A program made the translations under genes and the position numbers. From positions 620,001 through 684,000 of the forward strand of contig JAXLXE010000003.1 in assembly GCA_046328115.1 (NCBI GenBank): a stretch of 64,000 nucleotides of DNA, written 5' to 3'. Of the stretch, positions 23,834-31,839 are shown in pieces (within the stretch, counting starts at the first letter, position 1; each line of letters begins with the position of its first letter). Origin of the DNA: JAXLXE01 sp046328115 (GTDB taxonomy: Bacteria; Chloroflexota; UBA6077; JACCZL01). A model generated the notes under the pieces. The model made no database searches. It saw only the letters and a program-made list of their open reading frames with translations, and had not been told where the DNA came from.

Positions 23834-24445
23834 GTGACCGAACAAACCCACGACCGCTGGCTCCTGATGATCTACCGCGTCCCGCAAGAGCCGCCCGGTC
23901 GCCGCACCTACGTCTGGCGCCATCTCCGCCAGCTTGGCGCGGTGTACCTGCAGCAGGCCGCCGCGATCCTGCCCGACCGCGCCGAGCTACGCTCCGGGCT
24001 CGACGCCCTCCGTCAACGCATCCTGGAGTTCGGTGGCGACGTCTCCCTCCTGGAGACGCGCTCGCCCGATCCGTCCTGGGAAGCGGACCTGCTGGCCCGC
24101 TTCAACAGCGCGCGGGAGGCGGAGTACGCGGAAGTAGCGGAGAACGTAGAGCGGTTCGAGGATGAGATCCGCCGTGAGCGGAGGCGGGGGCGATTCAGCT
24201 TTGCGCAGCTCGAAGACATCGAGGCAGACTGGGAGAAGCTCCAGCGCTGGCACGAGCGCATTCAGCGAAGGGACTTCTTCGGTGCGAGTGTCCGCGCGGC
24301 GACGGAGCTGGCGCTCACCCGAGGTCAGGCCGAGCTCGAAGCGTTTGCCGCCGAAGTCTGCACCCGCGAGGGTGCTGAGATCGGCGGCGCGGTATTGGGG
24401 GCGGACGACCGTTCAGCCAACGAGTCACCGGGACCCGCGGACTGA
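23834..24445 (+). CDS. chrB: ChrB N-terminal-domain protein (chromate resistance regulator)
   Basis: A 203-residue protein matching the N-terminal domain of ChrB: DRWLLMIYRVPQEPPGRR, TYVWRHLRQLGAVYLQQAA and AILPD at the start, then RFNSAREAEYAEVAENVERF and a charged helical end. In Ochrobactrum/Cupriavidus-type systems ChrB senses chromate and controls chrA. Full-length ChrB is about 300 residues with a second domain; here only the N-terminal unit exists, as in other short ChrB-N proteins. GTG at 23834 is chosen since conserved sequence starts ten residues later. It is divergent from the split chrA pair, supporting a regulator role. Confidence 0.85.
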   Translation: MTEQTHDRWLLMIYRVPQEPPGRRTYVWRHLRQLGAVYLQQAAAILPDRAELRSGLDALRQRILEFGGDVSLLETRSPDPSWEADLLARFNSAREAEYAEVAENVERFEDEIRRERRRGRFSFAQLEDIEADWEKLQRWHERIQRRDFFGASVRAATELALTRGQAELEAFAAEVCTREGAEIGGAVLGADDRSANESPGPAD

Positions 24446-24506
24446 CGCACGCGCGCTCGCGCCACGCGGGGACCCCGACAGCCGGGTCCGCGGGCTGGCG
24501 CAACCG

Positions 24507-25694
24507 CTACTGGACGCGAAGCAAGGGGCGATAGAGCGCGAAGAGCAGCATGATGCCTACCAGCAGCACGCCGCTGGCGACTTGCGCGGTCTGGACGCCC
24601 AGGGCGGACGCCGCGGCGCCGATTGCCAGATGGCCAAAGGGCGCGAAGCCGATGCTGAACACCCAGATGCCCATGGCGGCACCACGCTCGTGCTCCGCGC
24701 TCGTGCGCTGGAGCATTGTCTGGCCCAGCGTATCGGCCGCGCCCGCTGCCGCGCCGACCGCGGCGAGCGCCACCAGCGCCACGGCGTAGCTCGGCGTCAG
24801 GCCGAGGACCACGAGCGCGATGCCCAGCAGCCCCGAGGCGACCACGAAGATCCATCCTGAGCGACCTCCTGCGCCGAGCCAGGCGATCAAACCCAGGCTC
24901 ATGACACCGCCCACCGACCGAACGCTCGTCATGATCCCCAGTCCGCTCGCTCCCACTTCAAAGATGTCGCGCGCCATGGTGGGGAGCAGCGTCTGATGGG
25001 AGAAACCAAACACCTCAGCCAGAATGATGGCAGCCGCCAGCACGGCGATGAGCGGGCTGCGGCGCAGCAGTGTGAATGCCTCACGTGTCTGCCCCGCCGA
25101 GTTGGCGCCACGAGGCGTGCGACGCCCCTCCGCTCGGGCAAACAGCGCGAAGATACCGGTGCCCACCAGCGCGCCGACCCCGATGAGCAGCGTGGCGCGC
25201 CAGCCGGCCGCCTCGATCACCGCGCCTCCGAGCACGGCGCCGAGCGTGCTGGAAAGCTGGTGGCCCAGGTTGGTAGCCGCCAGGCCGCGCGTTGCGCGGG
25301 CAGCGCGCACCAGATCGTAGGCCAGCGTCTGGGTGGCCGTCATGCGCACCGTGTCGAGCGTCCCGAGCAACAGGGAAGCGACGATGCAGGCGCCCAGGGA
25401 GATGACACCGGGCTCCGCGATCGCCGCCAGGCCCGTAACCAGCACCGCGCTGGCCAGGGCCGCGAGCACCAGCAGACCGCGACGATCGACGCGATCCGCC
25501 AGGACGCCCACGGGGATGCCAAACAGCATCTGCGGCACCATTCGCGCCGCCAGCACCACACCCACCATGAATGGCGACCCGGTGAGCTCCAGCGCGATCC
25601 AGCTCAGCGCGAGCACCGTGATCGCGCGGGCCAGCGCGCCGAGCGCGGCCGCCAGCCATAGACCGACGAACGGCGTCAGGCCACTACCGAACAC
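24507..25694 (-). CDS. MFS transporter (drug efflux-like)
   Basis: A 395-residue, 12-helix major facilitator. The A-motif between helices 2 and 3 is GIPVGVLADRVDRRGLLVLA, typical of MFS exporters related to the EntS/MefA group (DUF894-like), which are often annotated as drug or enterobactin exporters. The halves are linked by a basic loop EGRRTPRGANSAGQTREAF. GTG at 25694 gives the family length; longer versions would run into the divergent gene upstream and carry a non-conserved Arg-rich leader. Substrate unknown. Converges with chrB. Confidence 0.83.
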   Translation of the reverse strand: MFGSGLTPFVGLWLAAALGALARAITVLALSWIALELTGSPFMVGVVLAARMVPQMLFGIPVGVLADRVDRRGLLVLAALASAVLVTGLAAIAEPGVISLGACIVASLLLGTLDTVRMTATQTLAYDLVRAARATRGLAATNLGHQLSSTLGAVLGGAVIEAAGWRATLLIGVGALVGTGIFALFARAEGRRTPRGANSAGQTREAFTLLRRSPLIAVLAAAIILAEVFGFSHQTLLPTMARDIFEVGASGLGIMTSVRSVGGVMSLGLIAWLGAGGRSGWIFVVASGLLGIALVVLGLTPSYAVALVALAAVGAAAGAADTLGQTMLQRTSAEHERGAAMGIWVFSIGFAPFGHLAIGAAASALGVQTAQVASGVLLVGIMLLFALYRPLLRVQ

Positions 25695-25826
25695 AGGACG
25701 TCCGCGGAGGTGTGTCCAGGCGAATTTGCTAAGCTCCCCGGCGAGCGGGGCCTGCCGCCCGCGACCGCCGCGAACGATACACGGACCCGCGACGCGCGTG
25801 CGGCAGCACGCGGGAGAGGAACGGCC

Positions 25827-26585
25827 ATGCCCGATCGCAGCCACGAGCGCTACTGCGACGCGGCGGACGCGGAATCCGGCGCGTTCGTCGAGCTTGCGAA
25901 TGTGCTGGACGCTTCCGCCCGCGTGCCCACCTGCCCGGACTGGACGGCCGCCGACCTGATCCGCCACGTGGGCCGCGTGCACCGGTGGGTCGAGGCGATC
26001 GTACGCACCCGGAGTACGGCCTACCTGGCGCCCGGGGCGGTGGACTTTCAGGTGCCGACGGAGACGGCGGGACTCCCAGCGTGGCTAGCCGGCGGGCGCG
26101 CAATGCTGCTGGAAGCGCTCCGCGGTGTGCCGGGCGACCAGCCGGTATGGGCGTGGGGAAGCGACCAGTACGCGCGGTTCTGGTCCCGAAGGATGCTCCA
26201 CGAGACCGCCATCCACCGCGGTGACGCGGAGGCCGCACTCGGGCGCGCGACCCTCATCGCGAGCGACGTTGCGTGCGACGGGATCGACGAGTTCTTGGAG
26301 AACTTCCCCCGCGCCGTGACATTTAGGCCGGACATCGCCAAACTGGTGGGGAACGGTGAGACCATCAAACTCGCGGCGGTGGGTGGCCCGAGCTGGACCA
26401 TCACCCTGGGGCCCACGGGCTTCTCGTGGGCCCGGGGCGGGGCTAACGCAACCGCGACCGTCACAGCCACTGCGTCAGACCTGGATCTGGCACTCTGGGG
26501 GCGGCTGAAGCCCGGAGATCCGCGCCTGGCACTCACGGGCGAGCGCGCCGTCCTGGATCACTGGTTCGCGCACTCGGCCGTGTAG
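25827..26585 (+). CDS. Maleylpyruvate isomerase family (mycothiol-dependent type) protein
   Basis: A 252-residue DinB-like/MDMPI protein. The N-terminal four-helix domain begins ESGAFVELANVLDASARVPT, CPDWTAADLIRHVGRVHRWV, and the metal-type histidine pattern continues with RRMLHETAIHRGDAEAALG. The C-terminal part (PSWTITLGPTGFSW to the end) is the MDMPI C-terminal domain. Family members in Actinobacteria use mycothiol; whether this organism makes it is unknown, and most members have no proven reaction. ATG at 25827 with GGGAGAGG upstream. Divergent from the MFS gene. Confidence 0.8.
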   Translation: MPDRSHERYCDAADAESGAFVELANVLDASARVPTCPDWTAADLIRHVGRVHRWVEAIVRTRSTAYLAPGAVDFQVPTETAGLPAWLAGGRAMLLEALRGVPGDQPVWAWGSDQYARFWSRRMLHETAIHRGDAEAALGRATLIASDVACDGIDEFLENFPRAVTFRPDIAKLVGNGETIKLAAVGGPSWTITLGPTGFSWARGGANATATVTATASDLDLALWGRLKPGDPRLALTGERAVLDHWFAHSAV

Positions 26586-26714
26586 CGCCGTCAACGCGAT
26601 CCACGCCCCGGGGGTTGGCTGCCAAGGTCGCGCGTCGGATCCAGGCGCCGGATCCAGGTATAAGTACACCCCAGGTTGGACGAACCGGCCGCCCCCCAGC
26701 CCCGGAGGGCAACA

Positions 26715-28271
26715 GTGGCTGAACTCGAGCATCTTTGGGAAGCAGATCCGGACCGGCTTCGCCGGATCGTGGAAGAGGCGACGCACGATGCGATCGCCGC
26801 CGCGGAACGCCAGTTCCAGGCGCTCCTGGAGGCCGCGCCTGACGCCTTTGTGATTGCCAGTACCGCCGGCAAGATCATGCTGGTCAACGGGCAGGCGGAG
26901 CAGCTCCTGGGCTACCGACGGGAGGAGCTGGTGGGTCAGGCCGTGGAGATGCTGGTGCCAGAACGCTTCCGGGACCGGCACGCGTCGCACCGGCACGGCT
27001 ACAACGCGGAGCCGCACACGCGCCCAATGGGAATCGGGCTGGAGCTAGCCGCGCTACGCAAGGACGGCACTGAGGTACCGGTTGAGATCAGCTTGAGCAC
27101 CGTGGAGACTCCATCAGGCGTACTGGTGACCGCGGTGCTGCGCGACGTGACGGATCTTCGGCGCCACGCGGCCCAGCTTCGGCGCCAGGCTCAGCTCCTG
27201 GAGCTGGCACATGACGCGGTGATCGTGCGCGACGTCGACGGGACCATTCGGGACTGGAACCGCGGGGCTGAGGAGACGTACGGCTGGGCTCGCGATGAGG
27301 CCACCGGGCAACTGTCCCACGTCCTGCTGCGCACCGCCTACCCCGGTTCGATCGAAGAGCAGCGCCATGCCCTGGATACGGTGGGCCGCTGGGAGGGCGA
27401 GCTCACCCATGTGCACCGTGATGGGCGAGAGATCCTGGTGGAGAGCCGGCAGGTGCTGTTGCGAGACGAGGAGGGAGCCGCCCGTAACGTCCTGGAGATC
27501 AACCGCGACGTCACCGAGCGTCGCGCGGCGGAGCGGCTCCAGCAAGAGTTCGTAGCGATGGTGAGCCACGAGCTGATGAACCCCATCACGGCGATAGGCC
27601 TCCACACCCAGCTCCTGGACCTGACCCAGAGCTACAGCGGGGAGACCACGACGCACATCACCACGGCCGCGCGGCAGCTCGAGCGGCTGGTAGGCGACCT
27701 GCTGGATGCCTCACGGATCCAGGTGGGACGACTGGACATCCGACCGGCCAGTCTTGATCTGGTCAGCCTGGCGCGCGGGGCAGCGGAGCAGGCCCAGCTC
27801 TCCGCGCCACGGCACCGCGTCAGCGTGAGCGCGCCGGCCGCCCCGGTGATGGGACGGTGGGATCCCGGGCGCCTGGAGCAGGTCCTGGCCAACCTCCTGT
27901 CCAACGCCATCAAGTACTCGCCCGAGGGCGGCGAGGTGCTGGTGCGCGTGGAGCGCCAGGGTCTGTGGGCAACGGTTGAGGTGGTTGACCAGGGCGTGGG
28001 CATCGCCGCTGAGCTATTGCCGTGGATCTTCGATCGGTTCTACCGCGTTACCACTACCGAAAGAACCGTGAAGGGGCTGGGCCTGGGCCTGTTCATCACC
28101 AGATCGTTGGTTGAGGCGCACGGCGGGACCATCAACGTATGGTCAGAGCCCGGCGTGGGCAGCACGTTTCGCGTGACCCTACCACTCGAGCCGGGTCGTG
28201 CTGCCCCGCCGCCAGCGGAGCCCCTCGATGTGCCGGTGCTCTGCGGATCTCCGGCGGACCCCGGTCAGTGA
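26715..28271 (+). CDS. Cytoplasmic PAS-PAS sensor histidine kinase
   Basis: A 518-residue kinase with no membrane segment. PAS 1 is at ~33-148 (AAPDAFVIASTAGKIMLVNG), PAS 2 at ~158-270 (AHDAVIVRDVDGTIRDWNRG, with a PAC-type end). The HisKA domain carries FVAMVSHELMNPITAIG with phospho-acceptor H285; the ATPase domain has LANLLSNAIKYS (N box), VDQGVGI (G1) and GLGLGLFITRSL (G2). It would sense an intracellular signal, such as redox or a ligand in PAS, and phosphorylate the response regulator whose GTG overlaps this stop (GTGA). Start: GTG at 26715, five nt after GGAGGG; a TTG 13 codons upstream is possible. Confidence 0.9.
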   Translation: MAELEHLWEADPDRLRRIVEEATHDAIAAAERQFQALLEAAPDAFVIASTAGKIMLVNGQAEQLLGYRREELVGQAVEMLVPERFRDRHASHRHGYNAEPHTRPMGIGLELAALRKDGTEVPVEISLSTVETPSGVLVTAVLRDVTDLRRHAAQLRRQAQLLELAHDAVIVRDVDGTIRDWNRGAEETYGWARDEATGQLSHVLLRTAYPGSIEEQRHALDTVGRWEGELTHVHRDGREILVESRQVLLRDEEGAARNVLEINRDVTERRAAERLQQEFVAMVSHELMNPITAIGLHTQLLDLTQSYSGETTTHITTAARQLERLVGDLLDASRIQVGRLDIRPASLDLVSLARGAAEQAQLSAPRHRVSVSAPAAPVMGRWDPGRLEQVLANLLSNAIKYSPEGGEVLVRVERQGLWATVEVVDQGVGIAAELLPWIFDRFYRVTTTERTVKGLGLGLFITRSLVEAHGGTINVWSEPGVGSTFRVTLPLEPGRAAPPPAEPLDVPVLCGSPADPGQ

Positions 28272-28678
28272 GTCCGTCGCGATCGTCGGGCCTGGAGGCC
28301 AGGTACCGCGTGCTGGTGGTGGACGACGACGACAGCGTGCGGGCGGGCCTGGCCCAGGCGCTGGAGCTTGCCGGTTATCTGGTCCGCGTGGAATCCAACG
28401 GGCGCGCGGCACTTGACGGCCTCGATGGGCACGACCCGCACCTGGTCATCCTGGACGTGGTGATGCCCGAGATGGACGGCCTAGCGTTCGTGCGTGAGCT
28501 GGACCGCCGCGGCCTCCGGCCGACGCTGCGGGTGCTGCTGATCTCCGCCAACACGGACGGGCACGAGCGGGCCACGGAGCTTCGCACGGATGGATTCCTG
28601 CGCAAACCGCTGCGGCTCTCGGCGCTGCTGGCCGAGGTGGCACGTATCCTGGAGACGCTTTCGGACGACGGCGCCTGA
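28268..28678 (+). CDS. Single-domain response regulator
   Basis: A 136-residue receiver domain without an output domain. The acidic pocket is VLVVDDDDSVRAG, the phospho-acceptor Asp is in LVILDVVMPEMDG (about residue 63), and the conserved Lys is in FLRKPLRLS. It starts with GTG overlapping the kinase stop, so it is the kinase partner. With no DNA-binding or enzymatic domain, it probably acts by protein contact or as a phosphate relay or sink. Confidence 0.88.
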   Translation: MSPSRSSGLEARYRVLVVDDDDSVRAGLAQALELAGYLVRVESNGRAALDGLDGHDPHLVILDVVMPEMDGLAFVRELDRRGLRPTLRVLLISANTDGHERATELRTDGFLRKPLRLSALLAEVARILETLSDDGA

Positions 28679-28726
28679 CCCGCGCGGCCCTGACGGCGGC
28701 CCCGCGCTAGATCAACGCCAGGCAGC

Positions 28727-30253
28727 TCAGCGCTCCGATCGTCGCTGGTACTGGATGGCCTCGGCCAGGTGGGGTGGGCGGATACCGTCCGATCCGCCCA
28801 GGTCGGCGATGGTCCGGGCAACCTTCAGCACCCGGTGGTAGGCCCGCGCGGAGAGGCCAAGCTGGCGCACGGCCGCGCGCAGCAGCGACTCACCGGGCTC
28901 GTCCAGTGCGCAGAACTGCCGAACCTCCTTGACGCCCATCTCCGCGTTGCAGGCCAGGCGGGTGTCGGCGAAGCGCGTCCACTGGCGCTGGCGGGCCTGC
29001 TCTACCCGCTCCCGGACGGCGGCGGATGACTCGGCCGGGACGTCCGAGGCCAGCTTCTCATACTCAACCCGGGGTACCTCCACGTGGAGGTCAATGCGGT
29101 CCAGCAGCGGCCCGGACAAGCGCTTGCGGTAGCGCGAGACGGCGCTCTCGGCACAGGTGCACGGACGGGCCGGGTCGCCGTAGTAGCCACACGGGCAGGG
29201 ATTCATGGAGGCCACCAGCATGAAACGGGCGGGAAACGTCAGCGTGCCACGGGCCCGCCCCAGCGAGACCACGCCGTCCTCCAGCGGCTGACGCATGACC
29301 TCCAGCACCTGGTGGCTGAACTCCGGTAGCTCATCCAGGAACAGCACGCCGCGGTGCGCCAGGCTCAGCTCGCCCGGCCGGGCCCAGCCCACTCCGCCGC
29401 CCACCAGGCCGGCCTGGCTGATGGTGTGGTGGGGCGAGCGGAACGGTCGCCGGCGGATCATGGAGCCCTGCTCCAGCAACCGGCCGGCCACGCTGTAGAT
29501 CCGCGTCACCTCCAGGCTCTCGTCCAGCGTCATCTCCGGCAGGATGCCCGGCAGCGCCCGCGCCAGCAGCGTCTTGCCGGTGCCGGGCGGTCCGCTGAAG
29601 AGCAGGTTGTGCGAGCCGGCGGCGGCCACCTCCAGCGCCCGGCGGGCGTGCTCCTGGCCCCGCACGTGGGCCAGGTCCACGGCGCTGTCGGCCTCAGCCG
29701 GGTCCGGCAGGCCGGTGTGGTGGGGGGTGGGGGAGATCTCGATGTCGCCGCGGAGGTGTCCCGCCAGCTCAGCCAGCGAGCCCACCGCGATCACGTCAAT
29801 TCCGTCCACCAGCGCGGCCTCGGCGGCGTCCGCCGCCGGCACGTAGACGGTCTTCTTGCCGCGATCGCGCGCCAGCCCCACCATGGGCAGCACGCCCTGG
29901 AGATGCCGCAGGCTGCCATCCAGCGAGAGCTCGCCCAGGAACACCACGTCCGAGACATCGGCCTGGATCTGCTCGGAGCCCAGCAGGACGGCGACGGCGA
30001 TCGGCAGATCGTAGGACGGGCCGGACTTGCGGAGCTCGGCCGGCGCCAGGTTCACGGTGACGCGCTTGTACGGGAACGCCAGGCCGCTATTGCGAACGGC
30101 GGAGCGCACCCGCTCGCGCGCCTCCTGAACCGCCGTATCGGGCAGACCGACCACGATGAAGTTGGTCAGGCCCTGCCGCGCAATGTCCACCTCAACCTGG
30201 ACCAGCTCACCCTCGAGCCCCACCACCGCGCAGGTCCAGACCTTGGCCAGCAT
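28727..30253 (-). CDS. comM: YifB/ComM family Mg chelatase-like AAA+ ATPase
   Basis: A 508-residue protein with three parts: an N-terminal Lon S16-protease-like fold (VEVDIARQGLTNFIVVGLPD), the Mg-chelatase AAA+ module with Walker A SGPPGTGKTLLARA, Walker B GVLFLDELPEFS and sensor ASMNPCPCGYYGD, and a C-terminal helical domain ending RAYHRVLKVARTIADL. ComM is a hexameric helicase that promotes branch migration during natural transformation. A four-Cys cluster (CPCG...CTC) is typical of the family. ATG at 30253. It is divergent from the higBA module; transformation genes are not otherwise seen here. Confidence 0.92.
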   Translation of the reverse strand: MLAKVWTCAVVGLEGELVQVEVDIARQGLTNFIVVGLPDTAVQEARERVRSAVRNSGLAFPYKRVTVNLAPAELRKSGPSYDLPIAVAVLLGSEQIQADVSDVVFLGELSLDGSLRHLQGVLPMVGLARDRGKKTVYVPAADAAEAALVDGIDVIAVGSLAELAGHLRGDIEISPTPHHTGLPDPAEADSAVDLAHVRGQEHARRALEVAAAGSHNLLFSGPPGTGKTLLARALPGILPEMTLDESLEVTRIYSVAGRLLEQGSMIRRRPFRSPHHTISQAGLVGGGVGWARPGELSLAHRGVLFLDELPEFSHQVLEVMRQPLEDGVVSLGRARGTLTFPARFMLVASMNPCPCGYYGDPARPCTCAESAVSRYRKRLSGPLLDRIDLHVEVPRVEYEKLASDVPAESSAAVRERVEQARQRQWTRFADTRLACNAEMGVKEVRQFCALDEPGESLLRAAVRQLGLSARAYHRVLKVARTIADLGGSDGIRPPHLAEAIQYQRRSER

Positions 30254-30299
30254 GCTCCCCCCAGATACGTCGAGCGATCATAGCATCCCGTGAGCGACG

Positions 30300-30335
30300 T
30301 TGACTCGGGCGCGGCGCCATACTAAAATACGTATT
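30300..30335 (+). promoter_or_regulatory. Candidate leaderless promoter with a palindromic operator for higBA
   Basis: TTGACT (30300-30305) and TAAAAT (30323-30328) match -35 and -10 5/6 each, with an exact 17-nt spacer. The higB GTG at 30336 is only 7 nt beyond the -10 box, so transcription would start at or next to the start codon. AATACGTATT (30326-30335), a perfect palindrome, overlaps the -10 box and ends at the GTG; it is a natural operator for the HigA repressor. Confidence 0.65.
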
Positions 30336-30695
30336 GTGACTGAGGGGGGCTGGTCGGTCGAGTTCTTCGTCGAGGACAGCGGTGGCGCACCCGTCGCGGA
30401 ATTCCTCGCCGACCTCGACGCCAAGACCCGAAGTCGATTTCGTTGGTCGATGGAACAGCTCCGGATACGAAACGTCTCGGCCCGGGCGCCACTGGTGAGG
30501 CACGTTGAGGGCGAGCTCTGGGAGCTGCGGGAGGAGAGTCGTACGAACATCTATCGGGTGGTGTACTTCTTCTTCACGGGGCGGAGAATCGTGATGCTCC
30601 ACGGATTCCAGAAGAAGACCCAGCAGCTTCCGCGCCAGGAGCTGGAGATCGCTCGGGCACGGTATCGCACCTTTCTGGCGCGCGAAAGGGGTTAG
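30336..30695 (+). CDS. higB: HigB-type RelE-superfamily toxin
   Basis: A 119-residue toxin of the phage Gp49/HigB group: WSVEFFVEDSGGAPVAEFLA, then LRHVEGELWELREESR-like sequence (VRHVEGELWELREESRTNIY) and RVVYFFFTGRRIVMLHGFQK KTQQLP, the standard family core. Relatives are ribosome-dependent mRNA endonucleases. GTG at 30336 is chosen because an upstream start would overlap the promoter. The XRE antitoxin follows 5 nt after the stop, toxin-first order as in higBA. Confidence 0.88.
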   Translation: MTEGGWSVEFFVEDSGGAPVAEFLADLDAKTRSRFRWSMEQLRIRNVSARAPLVRHVEGELWELREESRTNIYRVVYFFFTGRRIVMLHGFQKKTQQLPRQELEIARARYRTFLARERG

Positions 30696-30700
30696 AGCAG

Positions 30701-31051
30701 ATGGTGCCGAAGAACCTGAACGATCGAGGCCGGCAGGCATACGACGAGTTCTGGGCCGACCAGTTTGCCGATCCGGAGTTTGCAGCGGCCTACGCGGAGG
30801 AAGCGGCGCGGAAGGAGCTGTGGCTACAGCTCGCGGAGGCGCGCCAGCAAGCCGGTCTGACCCAGGCGGAAGTAGCAGCCCGGATGCACGTCTCGCAGGC
30901 CCAGGTCGCCCGGCTTGAGAAGCGGGGGTACGACGCCTACACACTGACGAGCCTGCGGCGCTACGTGGCAGCACTCGGCGGCGCGTTCCGACTGGAAGTG
31001 TCAGTAAGGCCTATGGGCAGCCCGGTGGACCAGCTTCTGCCGTCGCCCTAG
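30701..31051 (+). CDS. higA: HigA-type XRE-family antitoxin
   Basis: A 116-residue protein with a helix-turn-helix of the XRE/Cro type at ~50-85: LAEARQQAGLTQAEVAARMH, VSQAQVARLEKRG. The first 45 residues (EFWADQFADPEFAAAYAEEA) likely bind the toxin. It would neutralise HigB and repress the operon by binding the palindrome at 30326-30335. Starts 5 nt after higB. Its stop overlaps the stop of the converging TetR gene by 4 nt. Confidence 0.87.
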   Translation: MVPKNLNDRGRQAYDEFWADQFADPEFAAAYAEEAARKELWLQLAEARQQAGLTQAEVAARMHVSQAQVARLEKRGYDAYTLTSLRRYVAALGGAFRLEVSVRPMGSPVDQLLPSP

Positions 31052-31782
31052 AACCGAGTTGACGGCTCAGTGTGCGGCCACTCGACTAGCAGCGCAACGC
31101 GGCTTACCTGGCCGGCACGACGGACAACGCCGCCGACGCCGGGGAGACGCAGCGCAGGCGCGATGAGGCGGAGCGCTTGATCCAGCAGATCGAGCGCGGC
31201 GGTGGTGGCGCGCTGGCTCGGGCTGCGATCGTACAGCCAGAAGAGGATCACGGCGAGGTGGGTGAGGTAGAGCAGCCAGCCCAGGGCGGGGGCGGTGGCG
31301 CCGCGGGGAGCGTCTGATGCGCCCGCGACGGCTTCGTCGAATACGGCACGCACCGCGTCGCGCGAGGCGGACGTGGTGGCGGAGAAGATGCCCTCCTCGC
31401 CGGCGCCCATCAACGCGGGCAGCAGCGAGATGAGCGTGGAGCGCTGGGGCGCGAGGGTGGCCAGGCTGGTGCGCAGGGCGAAGGCGAAGCGGGCGCGCCA
31501 GGTGCCGGGCGGCATGGCGATGGCGCGGGCGGCGTACTCGGTGGTGAGCTCCTGGTACATGGCCAGCACCACGGCTCGCTTGCTGGGGTAGTAGCGGTAC
31601 AGCAAGCCAGGGCTGACCCCGGCCTCCGCCGCTACGTCGCGCAGGGTGGTGGCCTCCCAGCCGCGCTCGGCGATCAGGCGCGTCGCCACCTCGTAGAGCC
31701 GAGCCCGCGTCGCCTCGCCCTGCGCGGTGCGTCCAGTGGGCCGGCCCCGCCGGCGGACCGGAACAACGGCCTCGCTTTCCAT
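31048..31782 (-). CDS. TetR family transcriptional regulator
   Basis: A 244-residue regulator. The DNA-binding domain lies at ~25-72: ARLYEVATRLIAERGWEATT, LRDVAAEAGVSPGLLYRYYP and SKRAVVLAMYQ. The C-terminal ligand domain is helical. The ATG follows a minus-strand TAAAAT (31794-31789) by 6 nt, so its transcript is probably leaderless. It shares a 57-bp promoter region and a perfect 12-bp palindrome with the divergent epimerase-like gene, so it probably represses itself and that gene. Confidence 0.88.
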   Translation of the reverse strand: MESEAVVPVRRRGRPTGRTAQGEATRARLYEVATRLIAERGWEATTLRDVAAEAGVSPGLLYRYYPSKRAVVLAMYQELTTEYAARAIAMPPGTWRARFAFALRTSLATLAPQRSTLISLLPALMGAGEEGIFSATTSASRDAVRAVFDEAVAGASDAPRGATAPALGWLLYLTHLAVILFWLYDRSPSQRATTAALDLLDQALRLIAPALRLPGVGGVVRRAGQVSRVALLVEWPHTEPSTRF

Positions 31783-31818
31783 TGACTTATTTTAGTAAAC
31801 ATGTTTAGGATAAATCAA
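31782..31818. promoter_or_regulatory. Divergent promoters around a 12-bp palindrome (TetR operator)
   Basis: TAAACATGTTTA (31796-31807) is a perfect palindrome. Rightward boxes TTGACT (31782-31787) and TAGGAT (31806-31811), spacer 18, flank it; leftward boxes TTGATT (31818-31813) and TAAAAT (31794-31789), spacer 18, also flank it. A repressor bound here would block both genes, the classic TetR arrangement. Confidence 0.6.
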
Positions 31819-31839
31819 TAACAGACTGGAGGTTCGGCC

